Shown here: positions 34,170 through 45,301 of the stretch, in pieces
Position numbering within the stretch: the first letter of the stretch is position 1
How the letters are laid out: the number at the start of each line of letters is the position of its first letter
Assembly: GCF_008728515.1 (NCBI RefSeq)
Contig: NC_044976.1
Coordinates: 30,961,376 to 31,025,375, forward strand
DNA from: Papio anubis
Taxonomy: Eukaryota > Chordata > Mammalia > Primates > Cercopithecidae
Direction: 5' to 3'
DNA length: 64,000 nt
The notes under the pieces: generated by a model
What the model saw: the letters and a program-made list of their open reading frames with translations, nothing else
Told to the model about the DNA's origin: nothing
Database searches by the model: none
Translations under genes and position numbers: made by a program

Positions 34170-34905
34170 AGTTGTGAATGGAATAACCCAAATGTCCATC
34201 AACTGATGAACGGAAAAACAAAATGTATACCCATACATCAGAGTATCATTCAACTATAAAAAGGAATGACGTTCGGCCGGGCGCGGTGGCTCACGCCTGT
34301 AATCCCAGCACTTTGGAAGGCCGAAGCGGGTGGATCACGAGGTCAGGAGACGGAGACCATCCTGGCTAACACGGTGAAACCCCGTCTACTAAAAATACAA
34401 AACGTTAGCCGGGCGTGGTGGCTGGCGCCTGTAGTCCCAGCTACTCGGGAGGCTGAGGCAGGAGAATGGCGTGGACACCAGCAGGCGGAGCTTGCAGTGA
34501 GCTGAGATCGCACCACTGCACTCCAGCCTGGGCGACCGAGGAGACTCTGTCTCAAAAATAAAACAAAACTAAAAAAGGAATGAGGTTCTGTTAGGTGCAA
34601 ATACATGCATGAACTCTGAAAACATTATGCTAAGTGCAAAAAATCAGCCGCAACAAGACACACATTGTATGATTCTACTTACAGGAAATGCCCAGAATAG
34701 GCAAATACCTGGAGACAGAGAGTAGATTAGTGTTTCCCTAAGGCTAGGAGTAGTGGGTAATAGGTAGTGTCTGCTAATGGGTGCAAGTTTTATTAGATTA
34801 GTGTGATGGTTGCACAACCTTGTGAACATACTAAAACCCACTGAATTGTACACTTTAAAAGGGTGAATTTTATAGTATGTGAATTACATCTCAAAAAAGA
34901 AAAAA
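34170..34905 (+). mobile_element. L1M-type 3' end, interrupted by an Alu
   Basis: Contains the L1 3' region motifs AAATGTCCATCAACTGATGA, TATAAAAAGGAATGA, ATTATGCTAAGTGCAAAA and TGTACACTTTAAAAGGGTGA. An Alu at 34276-34569 with a visible target duplication splits it. Confidence 0.8.
34276..34569 (+). mobile_element. AluY with target duplication
   Basis: Sense AluY inside L1; AAAAAGGAATGA(C/G)GTTC flanks it. Confidence 0.96.
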
Positions 34906-35224
34906 CAGAGCAGGCTGTGGCCCAACTGATGTATCACTGCTCTTTGAAGAAAGCACAATTTAAAATTGAACAGAATAAGGCCTGCAAGGCGCCCGTGACT
35001 TGGACTCTGCCTACCTCTCCCAAACAAATAAACAAATAAAATGTATAGCATGTAGAAATAATAACAGAAAAAAAAAGGCAGAGCAAGGGATGGGGCAGTT
35101 CTGGTGCCAGAGGGTTTGTTATTTAAATAAAGTGGTCGGAAATCATGCCTCCCTGATAAGGTGACAATAGAAGCTTGAAAAAGTTAAGGGAATAAGCAAC
35201 ACAAATATTTAAGTGCTTCCGCAT

Positions 35225-35440
35225 AACTTTGCTCACTCCACTCCAGCTAAATTAGCCACAATTTCTGTTCCCTCCATCTGAAATGCTCTCCCTCGTCATT
35301 CTTCCATTCTTCCTCTGGTTAACTTCTACTCCCGTATTTCTTGGTAACAATCGGAACATATGAGGAGGGGGGATCCACTACCTTCAAGGCGCAGTTTAGA
35401 GGTCACTTCCTCAGGGAAGGCTTCCCTTCTCTTTTTCCTT
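35225..35440 (-). mobile_element. L2-like fragment, antisense
   Basis: CATCTGAAATGCTCTCCCTC and AGAGGTCACTTCCTCAGGGA are typical of L2-type sequence upstream of many primate promoters. Confidence 0.45.
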
Positions 35441-35843
35441 TTAAAGCTCCCAGTATAGCATCTTCCAGTACTTACTTGAACCGTAATGGGTCATTTTTAA
35501 CGTCTGATCCCCTTCAGACAAGCTCTGGCTTGACGTATCCCCAGCGACTAAACACCAGGTCTGGCACTTAATAGGGCGGTGGAGTGGGAGTCCTGGATTC
35601 AAAGCTTGGCTCCAACACAAGGTAACCGGACGGAAGAGATGAGCCCGCTGTGCTTTCTGTGGAACCCAGGTAAGGGCTGCTTGATTGACTGACCGACCAG
35701 CAGTGAGATCTACAGCCTCTCTCAGAGCTGCCCCAGCGCCGAGACCCCGGCCCCACATACTTAGAACCCCGTAATGGGGCTCAAAATCACTGAACCTCAG
35801 GCTCCTAGTCCCCAACGGCGCATTTCCGACCCCCAGGCCTGAC

Positions 35844-35900
35844 CTGCAGGTTTCGGGTGATAAGGTGCAGTTTCTCTTCAGGGCTGGGAGCGTCCCCCAT
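35844..35900 (-). CDS. YARS1: YARS1 coding exon 1 (residues 1-19)
   Basis: The minus-strand ATG at 35900-35898 opens 19 codons beginning MGDAPSPEEKLHL, the N terminus known for human cytoplasmic TyrRS. The exon ends CTGCAG before a GT donor at 35843-35842, in phase 0, and joins exon 2 without altering the frame. It sits inside the CpG island, so the 5' UTR runs rightward from here into the shared promoter. I chose this ATG because it gives the family N terminus directly; no upstream in-frame alternative is needed. Confidence 0.95.
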
Positions 35901-37100
35901 GGCTCCGCTACCCCTGCTTCCCCTGCTCAGCCCGGCACCAGAGCCCCTTCCTGGGTCACCGTCGCCGCCGCGTACCGGGAACTGTCACGCGAGTCCAGCC
36001 AGGTTGCATCAGCTGGGCTCGGCGCTCCGCTTGCTCGGCCTGGACCCCTCCCCGCCCGGCAGTAGCTGGAAAAAGTGAGGAGCAGCGGAGAGTCGAGCAG
36101 GTCGATGAGACGGGAAAAGGTGGAGCCGGCGGGCACGGTAGGCGGTGCGGAGGGCGGGGCTGAAGCGCCTGCGCGGGGCACAACCCTCCTAGAGGCGGGA
36201 CGGTTTCCTGCCAATCACTGCTGGTTTGCCCTCCCCCTGGCGTTGGCCCGGCTGACTCGGGGTGGGGGAGGTCGGGGAGGGGGCGATAAAATGGCGCAGG
36301 GGGCGGAGTGAGGCGCAGTCGTTCGCCCAGGCTTTGGCCCGGCTTCCGGAGGTGAAGAGCGGGAGGGAAGAGGGGGTCGGCGTTACCCGGCTTGGAGGGG
36401 GATGGGGGCGCCTGTTGCTTCTCCAGGGGGTTGCGCACGCCGTCCGCCCCTTGGAGGGATTGGGAGGCCCACGCCCTGCGGCGAGAAGCATTCTAGCTCC
36501 TGAGGTGATGGCGAGGGAATGTCCCTGCCCCCCACCTCCAAGTCGGCAGGCGACAGATGCCCCTCACCCCGCTGAGGAAAAGGGAAGCTCCCTGGTCGTC
36601 TGAGAGTCGGGGAGCGCCGTCTGCAGTCCCTGCCCAGTGGGAGTGGGGGCCGCCTCTGTCCCGACCGGCTCGGCGGGAGGCTGTTGCTGGCGGGAAGATA
36701 GCCGCGGGCTTTTCTGCCGCGTCTCGCGGGTGGGGGCAGGAAGAGGACGGCCCACTCCCCGGGGAGATCTGAGGACGGTGGTTCTCGGGAGAGGAGCGCA
36801 AAGCCCAGGCCTGCTGAGGGGGGCGGGTGTGCCCCTACTGGGGGAGGGGCGGGGAGAAAACCCTCGCTTCTCCCGCTTTCCGCCGGGAGGCGGGAATTCG
36901 CGGTGTCTCCGGAGGAGGGAGATGCAAAGGGCCTTCCTGGAGGGCGACACCGTCCCGGGCCGTTGCATTTGTGAGAGAGAGCCAAGGCAGTATCCTCCAA
37001 AGGTTGGGCCTGGGCCATCCTTTCTCCGGGTCCTCAAGGGCTGGAGGCGGCGTCACCAGTTACTTCTAGGGCAAGAGGGAAAGCAGCACCTCGGTGGGTC
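35850..37100. promoter_or_regulatory. CpG island and bidirectional YARS1/S100PBP promoter
   Basis: About 1.25 kb with dense CpG and GC-rich tracts and no Alu, between the YARS1 start codon (35900, minus) and S100PBP. Visible motifs: GC box GGGCGGGGC (36152-36160), NRF1-like GCGCCTGCGC (36165-36174), CCAAT (36211-36215), a TATA-like GATAAAAT overlapping a YY1-like AAAATGGCGC (36285-36298), and an ETS-like CTTCCGG (36343-36349). This composition is typical of housekeeping bidirectional promoters. Long open frames here on both strands reflect GC richness, not genes. Confidence 0.85.
36310..36351 (+). other. S100PBP: S100PBP probable non-coding exon 1
   Basis: Downstream of a TATA-like GATAAAAT (36285-36292) and a CCAAT box (36211-36215), the sequence CTTCCGGAG is followed by GTGAAG, a good donor at 36352. 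A start near 36310-36320 would place the TATA-like and CCAAT motifs at normal distances. Both the start and the choice of donor are inferred; several other GT sites in this GC-rich stretch could be used. Confidence 0.4.
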
Positions 37101-37129
37101 CTGGAAAGGTCCTAGAAGTGGTTGAATTG

Positions 37130-37942
37130 CCCACCGCCTGCCCTAACCTGATCTCCAGTGTTTTGTGTATTTATTAGGGACTCCAAGCTCTAGCAGACCT
37201 GCCTGAAGTGTTTTAAAGCACATTTTCTTTTTTAAAAGAAACCTGTTGCTGCAGCTTAGCAAATCTGTTCTCTGTGCCCATGTGGGAGGAGAATCCTGGC
37301 ACTCTCATCTAGTGAAATGTTACCTAAAGCAAAGATTTGCAGCCCTGGGTTGTTTTTTCCGTCCTGCGGTGTTTTTAGTTACTTCGAAGGAATTTGCAAA
37401 ACTGTTACAGATAATTTGAGTTCATTTTGATTTTTTGTAAATGTTGTGTGTATTTTATGGAGTGATAACAAAGCTTGCTGAGTGCTTTTTGTGCTGTGTG
37501 CTTCCCATGTATTGCATTTGGGAAAGGTTGGAAATCAAAGGCCAGCGGGACGTCTTGTCCATTGGAAGTAATCTCTGCCCTTGGCTGTACCTGTCAGACC
37601 CTGCTTGGTAATGGTCTTGACTTTAGAGCTTGAAAGAGGATGTGGGTTTGCATCTGGTGTTGCAGTTTTAGTGGCCTCAATAAAGTAAGGCTTTGTGCTC
37701 GAAGGCAGTAGGTTTTCTGAGGTGAGATAAAAATAGAAAGGGAACCAGTTTCTGAGGTTGCAACCAGGAGGTTCGAGAACAGAGAGAGGGGGTGGTAAAC
37801 TGAAATGTGAAGAAGGGGGTGGACAGGTGAGAGAGATGTGGAAGGACAGAATGGGGTCACAGAAAGGATGGGGTGTAGAGGAACTAAGAGATAGAATTAG
37901 GAGATCGGAAAAATATTCTTCCCTTAAAAATAAAGGGATATG
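37130..37942. other. S100PBP intron 1, non-repeat stretch
   Basis: Low-repeat intron after the CpG island. No exon signals with support; the open frames on the minus strand (37535-37951) have no family resemblance. Confidence 0.5.
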
Positions 37943-38250
37943 GCCAGGCATGCTGGCTTACGCCTGTAATCCCAGCCCTTGGGGAGGCCGAGGCTGGAGG
38001 ATTGCTTGAGGCCAGGAGTTCAAGACCCGACTGACTAACATAGCAAAACCCCATCTCTACTGAAAATACAAAAAGTAGCTCAGCATGATGGACGCCTGTA
38101 ATCCCAGCTACTGGGAGGCTGACATATGAGAATCGCTTGAACCTGGGAGACAGAGTTTGCAGTGAGCCCAGATCATGCCACTGCATTCCAGCCTGGGTGA
38201 TTGAGTGAGACCCTGTCTCAAAAATAAAAATAAAATAAAATAAAAAAAAA
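37943..38250 (+). mobile_element. Alu
   Basis: First Alu on the S100PBP side, about 0.8 kb beyond the CpG island; sense, AAATA tail. Confidence 0.95.
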
Positions 38251-38459
38251 GGGATCCCCATATTTTAAGTGGAGGTTACCGGACAAGTGCCAAGAATGGT
38301 AGGCAGAGAAGTAAGCAAGCCATCTTTTGACAGAGAAGTAGTAAGTAAGGCTGTCTTTGGAATTTCACTGAAGAACTTCAGTTTTATCTGAGGATTTCCC
38401 CCCTTGCACACTCATTAAATACCAGGTTTTTTTGGTATAGAACTTTTAGGTTTATAGGA

Positions 38460-38595
38460 CTTTCATAAGCATCCTCTTTTTTCTCATGATAATCTGTTTG
38501 AAGTTAACAGTATTTACCCCTTTTTAGATGTGTGTTCTCATCTGTGTTGAGGTTCAGAGATTTGAAGTGAATTGCTGAGGTCCAGTACCTCTGTA
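38460..38595 (-). mobile_element. MIR element, antisense
   Basis: Diverged antisense MIR: TTTAGATGTGTGTTCTCATC, GAGGTTCAGAGATTTGAAG, AATTGCTGAGGTCCAG. Confidence 0.5.
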
Positions 38596-38789
38596 AAAGA
38601 TAGTTCAGTGAACATTAATTTGCATAATTTGCCTGATATTTCAGATGTCTACCTAGTCTGGTCTTTAGTGACAATATGATTGAATGCTGGATTAAACTAG
38701 ATGAGAGTAGAGTATATTAGATAATTTCAGGCAGGGTCTAGGGGAAGTTCCCTACCAGTTTAGCACTCTTTTTTCCTACCGTTCGTATG

Positions 38790-39090
38790 CTTTTTTTTTT
38801 TTTTTTTTTGAGATGGAGTCTCCCTCTGTCACCCAGGCAGGAGTGCAGTGGCGCGATCTCAGCTCACTGCAACCTCTGTCTCCTGTGTTCCAGCGATTCT
38901 GCTGCCTCAGCCTCCCTAGTGTCTGGGATTACAGTCATGCACCACACGCCTGGCCAATTTTTGTATTTTTAGTAGAGACGGGGTTTCACCATGTTGGCCA
39001 AGCTGGTCTCGAACTCCTGACCTCAGGTTATCCGCCCACCTCGGCCTCCCAAAGTGCTAGGATTACAGGCGTGAGCCTCCACACCTGGCC
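38790..39090 (-). mobile_element. Alu
   Basis: Antisense Alu; TATGCTT at both ends. Confidence 0.95.
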
Positions 39091-39159
39091 TTATGCTTCT
39101 CTTAAGACACCAGGGGTCAGGGCAATGGTGGTGGGGTGAAATAATAACTATGGCCACCA

Positions 39160-39270
39160 GTTATTTATCTCTTATGTCATGCCTCTAGTGTGCTAAATTT
39201 ATGTTCATGATCTTATTTAATTCTTGCCACAACCCTATCAGGTAGGTACTGTGATATTTGAGGACATTTG
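39160..39270 (-). mobile_element. MIR fragment, antisense
   Basis: CTTATTTAATTCTTGCCACA and ACCCTATCAGGTAGGTACT match the antisense 3' half of MIR. Confidence 0.55.
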
Positions 39271-39361
39271 ATACTTCACAGAGTATAATCATTGCATCTT
39301 TCCCATTGACTTCATAATTTTAAAATGTTTTTATTGTTTCAAGCATATCAAAAAGTATAGT

Positions 39362-39628
39362 GGCTGGATATGGTGGCTCAATGCCTGTAATCCCAGCACT
39401 TTGGAAAACCTATGCGGAAGAATTGCTCGACTCCAGGAGTTCCAGACCAGCCTGGGCAACATAATAAGACTATGTCTCTACAAAAAATAAAAATAAAAAA
39501 TTAGCTGGGTATAGTGGCATGCATCTGTAGTCCCAGCAGCCCTGGGGTTTAAGGCTGCAGTGAGCTATGATCACGCCGCTGTTTTCCGCCTGACCAACAA
39601 ACCTGAGACCCTGTGTGAAAAAAATAAC
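39362..39628 (+). mobile_element. Alu, old
   Basis: Diverged sense Alu with a deletion near 39540. Confidence 0.9.
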
Positions 39629-39802
39629 AATAATTTAACAGTATAAAAGTAACATAATAGTGAACATTATTACACCTACCATACTGCTTTATCTTAGGTT
39701 GCCATCTTTGTTTCAGGTCTCTTCTTGCTATTTTTTTTTCCTTATTTATTTATCGTCATGTAGCCTAAGATGAGATATTGTTTTCTTAAGAAATAAAACG
39801 TT

Positions 39803-39890
39803 GGTGGAGCGTGGTGGTTCACGCCTATAATCCCAGCACTTTGGAAGGCTGAGGCGGGCGGATCACAAGGTCAGGAGATCGAGACCATCC
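39803..39890 (+). mobile_element. Alu, first 90 bp only
   Basis: Sense Alu stopping at GAGATCGAGACCATCC with no tail; unique sequence follows. Confidence 0.88.
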
Positions 39891-39977
39891 AGAACTCTGG
39901 CCTTTCATGCATATTATTATAATTTTGTGATAAATGTATCCATATATAACACCATACATAATACGTGGTATTGTGAT

Positions 39978-40279
39978 TTTTTTGTTGTTGTTGTTTTTTC
40001 AGACTGACTCTTGCTGTGTTGCCCAGGCTGGAGTGCAGTGGCGTGATCTAGGCTCACTACACCCTCCGCCTCCCAGGTTCAAGCAGTTCCCCTGCCTCAG
40101 CCTCCCGAGTAGCTGGGATTATAGGCTCATGCCACCAAGCCCAGCTAATTTTTGTATTTTTAGTAGAGATGGGATTTCACCATGTTGGTCCAGATGATCT
40201 CAAACTCCTGACCTCGTGATCCGCCCTCCTTGGCCTCCCAAAGTGCTAGGATTACAGGTGTGAGCCACCACGCCTGGCC
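39978..40279 (-). mobile_element. Alu
   Basis: Antisense Alu with a TTG-repeat tail. Confidence 0.95.
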
Positions 40280-40584
40280 TGTTTCTTTTTTCTTTTCTTT
40301 TATTTTGAGATAGAGTTTCACTCTGTCACCCAGGCTGGAGTGTAGTGGTGCGATCTTTGCCCATTGCAACCTCCACCTCCTGGGTTTCAGCGATTCTCCC
40401 GCCTCAGCCTTCTGAATAGCTGGGACTACAGGCCCATGCCACTATGCCCAGCTAAATTTTCTTTGTAGTTTTAGTAGAAATGGGGTTCTGCCGTGTTGGT
40501 CAGGCTGGTCTCGAACTCCTGGCCTTAAGTGATCTGCCCAACTTAGCCTCCCAAAGTGCTGGGATTACAGGCGTAAGCCATCTA
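40280..40584 (-). mobile_element. Alu
   Basis: Antisense Alu abutting the previous one. Confidence 0.94.
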
Positions 40585-40779
40585 GCGTATTGTTTCTTTA
40601 ATAAAGTAATTGCAGGGGGAAAAGATCTGAAATCTTTAGATTAAAATACACATAAGACATTATCAGCCAGTCACATTGTATGGACCTTATTTGGATAGTG
40701 ATGATTTTTTAGCCTTAAAAAAATATGACATAAGATAATTGGAAATATGAACTGTATATTTTATGATAAGGGGTTCTTG

Positions 40780-40981
40780 TTATTTACAGATGAAATGATA
40801 TAATGCCTGGGATTTGCTTCAAAATAATCTGGTAAAGGTGGGAAGTGGATGGGGCAAGATTAGCTGTGAGTTGATAGTCGTTGGGGTTGAGTGATGGGTA
40901 TGTGGGGTTCATTATACTATTGTGTTACTTATGTATATGTTTTACATTTTTCATAATAAATAATTTTGAAAATGAGGAAAT
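40780..40981 (+). mobile_element. Old L1-like 3' end
   Basis: GTGATGGGTATGTGGGGTTCA, then TATACTATTGTG and TTTCATAATAAATAATTTTG resemble the 3' end shared by several old L1 subfamilies. No target duplication seen. Confidence 0.5.
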
Positions 40982-41277
40982 GGCTGGGCGCGGTGGCTCA
41001 CGCCTGTAATCCCAGCACTTTGGGAGGCTGGCGCGGGCGGATCACGAGGTCAGGAGATCGAGACCATCCTGGCTAACACAGTGAAACCCCGTCTCTAATA
41101 AAAATACAAAAATTAGCCAGGCATGGTGGTAGGCACCTGCAGTCCCAGCTACTTGGGAGGCTGAGGCAGGAGAATGGCCTGAACCCAGGAGGTGGAGCTT
41201 GCAGTGAGCCGAGATCACACCACTGCACTCCAGCCTGGGCGACAGAGCTAGACTCCGTCTCAAAAAAAAAAAAAAAA
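40982..41277 (+). mobile_element. AluY
   Basis: Sense AluY; AGGAAAT at both ends. Confidence 0.96.
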
Positions 41278-41569
41278 TAGGAAATAGCATCAGAAAGAGA
41301 ATGATTTGTAAAAATTAAAATTATCTCCTCCTCTCTCTCTCTATACCATATATATGATGTTGTTTTGTATGCTTTTGTTCCCAGATCTGTTGGAACATAA
41401 GCTCAGAAAAGCCCATCTTTTTGCATCTGGATGTCATGTCGTGTAGGAATTTATTATTGCAATGGTTATGAAAGATATTGGTCCTATTAAGGTGGCTTAA
41501 AATATTTTTTCCAAGAGACCAAAAACCCTCTTTAGTCTTTACTCTTGCATAGTTTGTTATAGATTGTAC

Positions 41570-41800
41570 TGAATTTCGAAGGCCTGAGTTTGGATTCTAG
41601 CTCTGCCATTTGCTGACCAATCCTGTGCAAGTCTGTCACAGATGTAGTGGGAAAAACATTGCATTTGGAATTAGACCTGGATTTCAATCCCTGTTCTAAC
41701 ATTATTAGCTCAATGTACTTGGTTGTTACTTCATACTTCTGAATTTTAATTTCCCAAGAGGGAAAATCTATTGAACTGTCCATTTGGCCAACCAAGGGCT
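41570..41800 (+). mobile_element. Two overlapping MIR-like fragments
   Basis: GAGTTTGGATTCTAGCTCTG and then CTGGATTTCAATCCCTGTTC both read as MIR core starts, so two copies appear to follow one another. Confidence 0.6.
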
Positions 41801-42544
41801 TGAACTAGACATTTTGTAAGGAGTCAGAATTGGGGGCAGTGGCTCAGAAAGGGCATCTAAGAAATGTCGCTGCTTAACCCCAGTGCCTGTGATACCTGTG
41901 CCTGACAACCATAAACTTTCTTAAGTCAAAGAACGTTTTCCAAAAGTAAACTTTTTTTCTAACTGCTTCCTAAAGAAATAAAGTAAATAAAATAACTCAG
42001 TCACTAATGCAGAGAAATTACTTTTCATAGAGGCAGCTTCTTCAACACCTAGAACTCTCACAATTGCTGGAATACAGTATTGGTAAAATAAATAAGTTTT
42101 AGCAGCTCTGAGTTTAAATACAACAGAAAATGATTTATTTGATAAGATTAACTTTACAGAGTTGTGTTGAGAGGTTAAAGAGTTATAGAATGTGTCTCAG
42201 AGCACCTGTTTTATAATAGGTATTTAATATTTATTTTTCTCCCGTTTCATTTCTGATATGAGTACGTTTAATAGGATATGAGTACGTTTAACTAGGTCCC
42301 TTCTAGTTCTAAAATTCTGTAATCCCTCCCTTCTCTTTCTCTAGTACTTTACTGTCCATACCATTTTATATTATCTCATATTGGTGCTTAATTTTCAGTG
42401 TTATTTCCCTAGCAAGATTATACATTACATATTATAGGGAGCTATATCTTGATTTCTTGGAAATCATAAAGAGACGTATCATGCAGCTTGTGCTGTGTGA
42501 TGATTGTACCTCAAAAAATATCTTCTAAAAGAATGCGTGAACTA
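41800..42544. other. S100PBP intron, mostly unrecognised
   Basis: AT-rich, no gene; a 20-bp direct duplication (GATATGAGTACGTTTAATAG and its near copy) lies at 42255-42290. Confidence 0.5.
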
Positions 42545-42819
42545 GGCTGGGTGCGGTGACTCACGCCTATAATCGCAAGTACTTTGGGAGGTTGAGCGGG
42601 TGGATCACAAGGTCAGGAGATCGAGACCATCTCTACTAAAAATACAACAGATTAGCCGGGTGTGGTGGCGAGCGCCTGTAGTCTCAGCTACTTGGGAGGC
42701 TGAGGCAGGAGAATGGCATGAACTCGGGAGGCCGAGCTTGCAGTGAGCCGAGATTGTGCCACTGCACTCTAGCCTGGGCAACAGAGCGAGGCTCCGTCTC
42801 AGAAAAAAAAAAAAAAATG
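42545..42819 (+). mobile_element. AluY with short internal deletion
   Basis: AATGC(G/A)TGAACTA flanks it; about 20 bp are missing after GAGACCATC. Confidence 0.94.
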
Positions 42820-43035
42820 CATGAACTAAAGTTAAAACTCAGGGTGTGGCGTGGAGGGTCAAGGAGTAGGGGAAATTTTACAGTTAACAAGGCTACAAAT
42901 ACTTTTCCAAATTATTGAGTTCAGTATTTAAGCATTTCTTATACTTCTCAGATATGTGAAATACTAGCATTTTATCACCTTTCCCATCTGGAAAATAATT
43001 ATAGATTAGGTCTATCATTAGCTGTTTAAAAACTA

Positions 43036-43341
43036 GGTTTTTTTTTTTTTTGTTTTTTTTGAGACGGAGTCTCGCTCTGTCGCCCGGGCTGGAGTGCAGT
43101 GGCCGGATCTCAGCTCACTGCAAACTCCGCCTCCCGGATTTACGCCATTCTCCTGCCTCAGCCTCCCGAGTAGCTGGGACTACAGGCGCCCGCCAACTCA
43201 CCCGGCTAGTTTTTTGTATTTTTTAGTAGAGATGGGGTTTCACCGTGTTAGCCAGGATGGTCTCGATCTCCTGACCTCGTGATCCACCCGTCTCGGCCTC
43301 CCAAAGTGCTGGGATTACAGGCTTGAGCCACCGCGCCCGGC
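43036..43341 (-). mobile_element. AluY, young, monkey type
   Basis: Antisense; AAAAACTAGGTTTT flanks it; GGCCGGATCTCAGC present. Confidence 0.97.
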
Positions 43342-43467
43342 TAAAAACTAGGTTTTAATTGTACAACTAACTATTCAAGTAGAAAAGTAAAATGATACTA
43401 AATCTGACCTTGACCTACCTTTATGGTCCCTACAAGTTATAGTAGTCATCAATTTTTGTTTGTATCT

Positions 43468-43682
43468 TTTTTTTATTTTTCTTTTGAGACAGGGCCTTGC
43501 TGTGTCACCCTGACTGGAGTGCAGCAGCACGATGACTGCTGTCTGCAGCCTCAACCGCCCATCCTCAAGTGATCCTCTCACCTCAGCCCCATGAGTAGCT
43601 GGAACTACAGGCATGTGCCCCCATGCCCCGCCAATTTTTCTGTTTTTTGTAGAGACAGCATTTCACCTTGTTGCCCAGGCTT
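43468..43682 (-). mobile_element. Alu, old, partial
   Basis: Antisense Alu missing its 5' quarter. Confidence 0.88.
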
Positions 43683-43799
43683 GTGTTTGTATCTTTAATG
43701 ACCTTTTTTTTTTGGCGTTTTTTCTATATATATATTTAAAGAATTGTGTGTGTGAGATCATGATTAAGTTTTAGATTTTGGTGGAAACTTAGACATTGC

Positions 43800-43935
43800 C
43801 TAGCACTCCTTTTCCATCCCTTTCCCATTTTGTAAATGAGGAAACAAGTCTAAATGGTCAAGTGGCATACCCAAGTTATTGGAGCTGGCTAGTGATACAA
43901 CCAGGACTACACCCCAGGTCTTTGGACTCCCACAC
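43800..43935 (-). mobile_element. MIR element, antisense
   Basis: CCATTTTGTAAATGAGGAAA, AGTGGCATACCCAAG and CCAGGTCTTTGGACTCCC give the antisense MIR order. Confidence 0.75.
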
Positions 43936-44206
43936 CAGTATTCATCCTACTAAAGTAGATGATAGTCTTAAAAAAGTACAAATTGTTGGGAGGAACAAAA
44001 CTAGTTCTCTTAGTTGCATAATTTTTTTTTCTTTGAAGATTTTTTTCTTTGGTGTTCTTGACTCAGAAAATCCAACTTTCTGGTATTACAAAAAAATCAA
44101 GATTAAAATTAATACATCGAGCACCTTAAAGCATAATACAGTTGACTTTGTAATTAGCAGAGTTGAAAGTGATGAGAAGATCCTCTAATTTTCTTTTTGC
44201 CTGCAG

Positions 44207-44323
44207 GAAGGTGGGAGTCAATCATTTTGACAAGTCTCCTGAAAGGAACAGCTAGCAGGAACTGAAACCTTTTTCCATTTGGTCTCGTGGCGAAGGCAGA
44301 GACTGCTCCAGCAGCTCCACACA
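44207..44323 (+). other. S100PBP: S100PBP probable 5' UTR exon 2
   Basis: A strong acceptor (TTTTCTTTTTGCCTGCAG, ending 44206) precedes 117 nt of non-repeat sequence that ends CCACACA before a GTATGG donor at 44324. Joining it to the coding exon at 45302 gives ACACAAAATGATGTGC, with A at -3 of the first ATG. The exon itself is recognised by splice signals, by lacking repeat sequence, and by fit with remembered S100PBP cDNA; its borders need transcript support. Confidence 0.6.
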
Positions 44324-44379
44324 GTATGGAAGACAGTTATTTACCTTCTTGTGTTCTCGAATTTTGTTTTATTTCAAAA

Positions 44380-44881
44380 GTAATACATATTTGTTTTGTG
44401 TTAAAGTGTAAACTGAATATTCAGACATTTTACATAATATACATTTATTTTGTTTGTATGTTGTAGATATCATTCCATGATAGTACATACAGGTCTACTT
44501 CATTGTGTTTTTAAATAATTGAAAAGTACTCCATAGCACAAATGTACCATGATTTACTGAACAGTTCTCTTGGTAATGGACATTTAGGTTGCCTCCAGGA
44601 TTTGGCTACTTTGAACATCCATGTATATATATATGAAGGACAGATTTCTAGAAGTGAAATTGCCAGGTCAAATGGTATAGTCAAATTACTCTTCACAAAA
44701 TACCATACTGACTTAATGCTTTTACTGATAGTGTGTGAATGCTTGTTTCTCCACATCCTCACCAATCCAGATTATCACGGCATCTTAATTATTGCCATTT
44801 TGATAGGCAAAAAGTATCTCATTGTTCTAACATGTATTTCCATGTTTCTGCTAAGGTTAAATATCTTAAAATTATTTCTTG
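44380..44881 (-). mobile_element. Antisense old L1 3' region
   Basis: Motifs such as TGGCTACTTTGAACATCCAT, AGAAGTGAAATTGCCAGGTC and CCATTTTGATAGGC are the antisense of old L1 3' sequence. Lies between the 5' UTR exon and the main coding exon of S100PBP. Confidence 0.6.
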
Positions 44882-45174
44882 GCCAGGCGCGGTAGCTCAA
44901 GCCTGTAATCCCAGCACTTTGGGAGGCCGAGACGGGCAAATCAGGAGGTCAGGAGATCGAGACCATCCTGGATAACCTGGTGAAACCCCGTCTCTACTAA
45001 AAAATACAAAAAACTAGCCGGGCGAGGTGGCGGGCGCCTGTAGTCCCAGCTACTCGGGAGGCTGAGGCAGGAGAATGGCGTAAACCCGGGAGGCGGAGCT
45101 TGCAGTGAGCTGAGATCCGGCCACTCCACTCCAGCCTGGGTGACAGCGCGAGACTCTGTCTCAAAAAAAAAAAA
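44882..45174 (+). mobile_element. AluY, young, monkey type
   Basis: Sense; AAAATTATTTCTT flanks it. It ends about 130 bp before the S100PBP start exon. Confidence 0.97.
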
Positions 45175-45301
45175 ATTATTTCTTATGCTACAAGTCACAG
45201 TGCAAAGATTTTGAAATACTAGAATATTACCCACATATAGTGGACTGGAGTTGGTATAAGGTTATTTTCTCTTCCTCAATGAAACTGTCTTATTTCTCCA
45301 G

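Noticed and set aside
36383..37125. Long open frames on both strands in the CpG island (211, 160, 157 and 162 residues)
   Set aside because: Expected from GC-rich, stop-poor DNA. Overlapping frames on both strands, no family resemblance, and no splice support.
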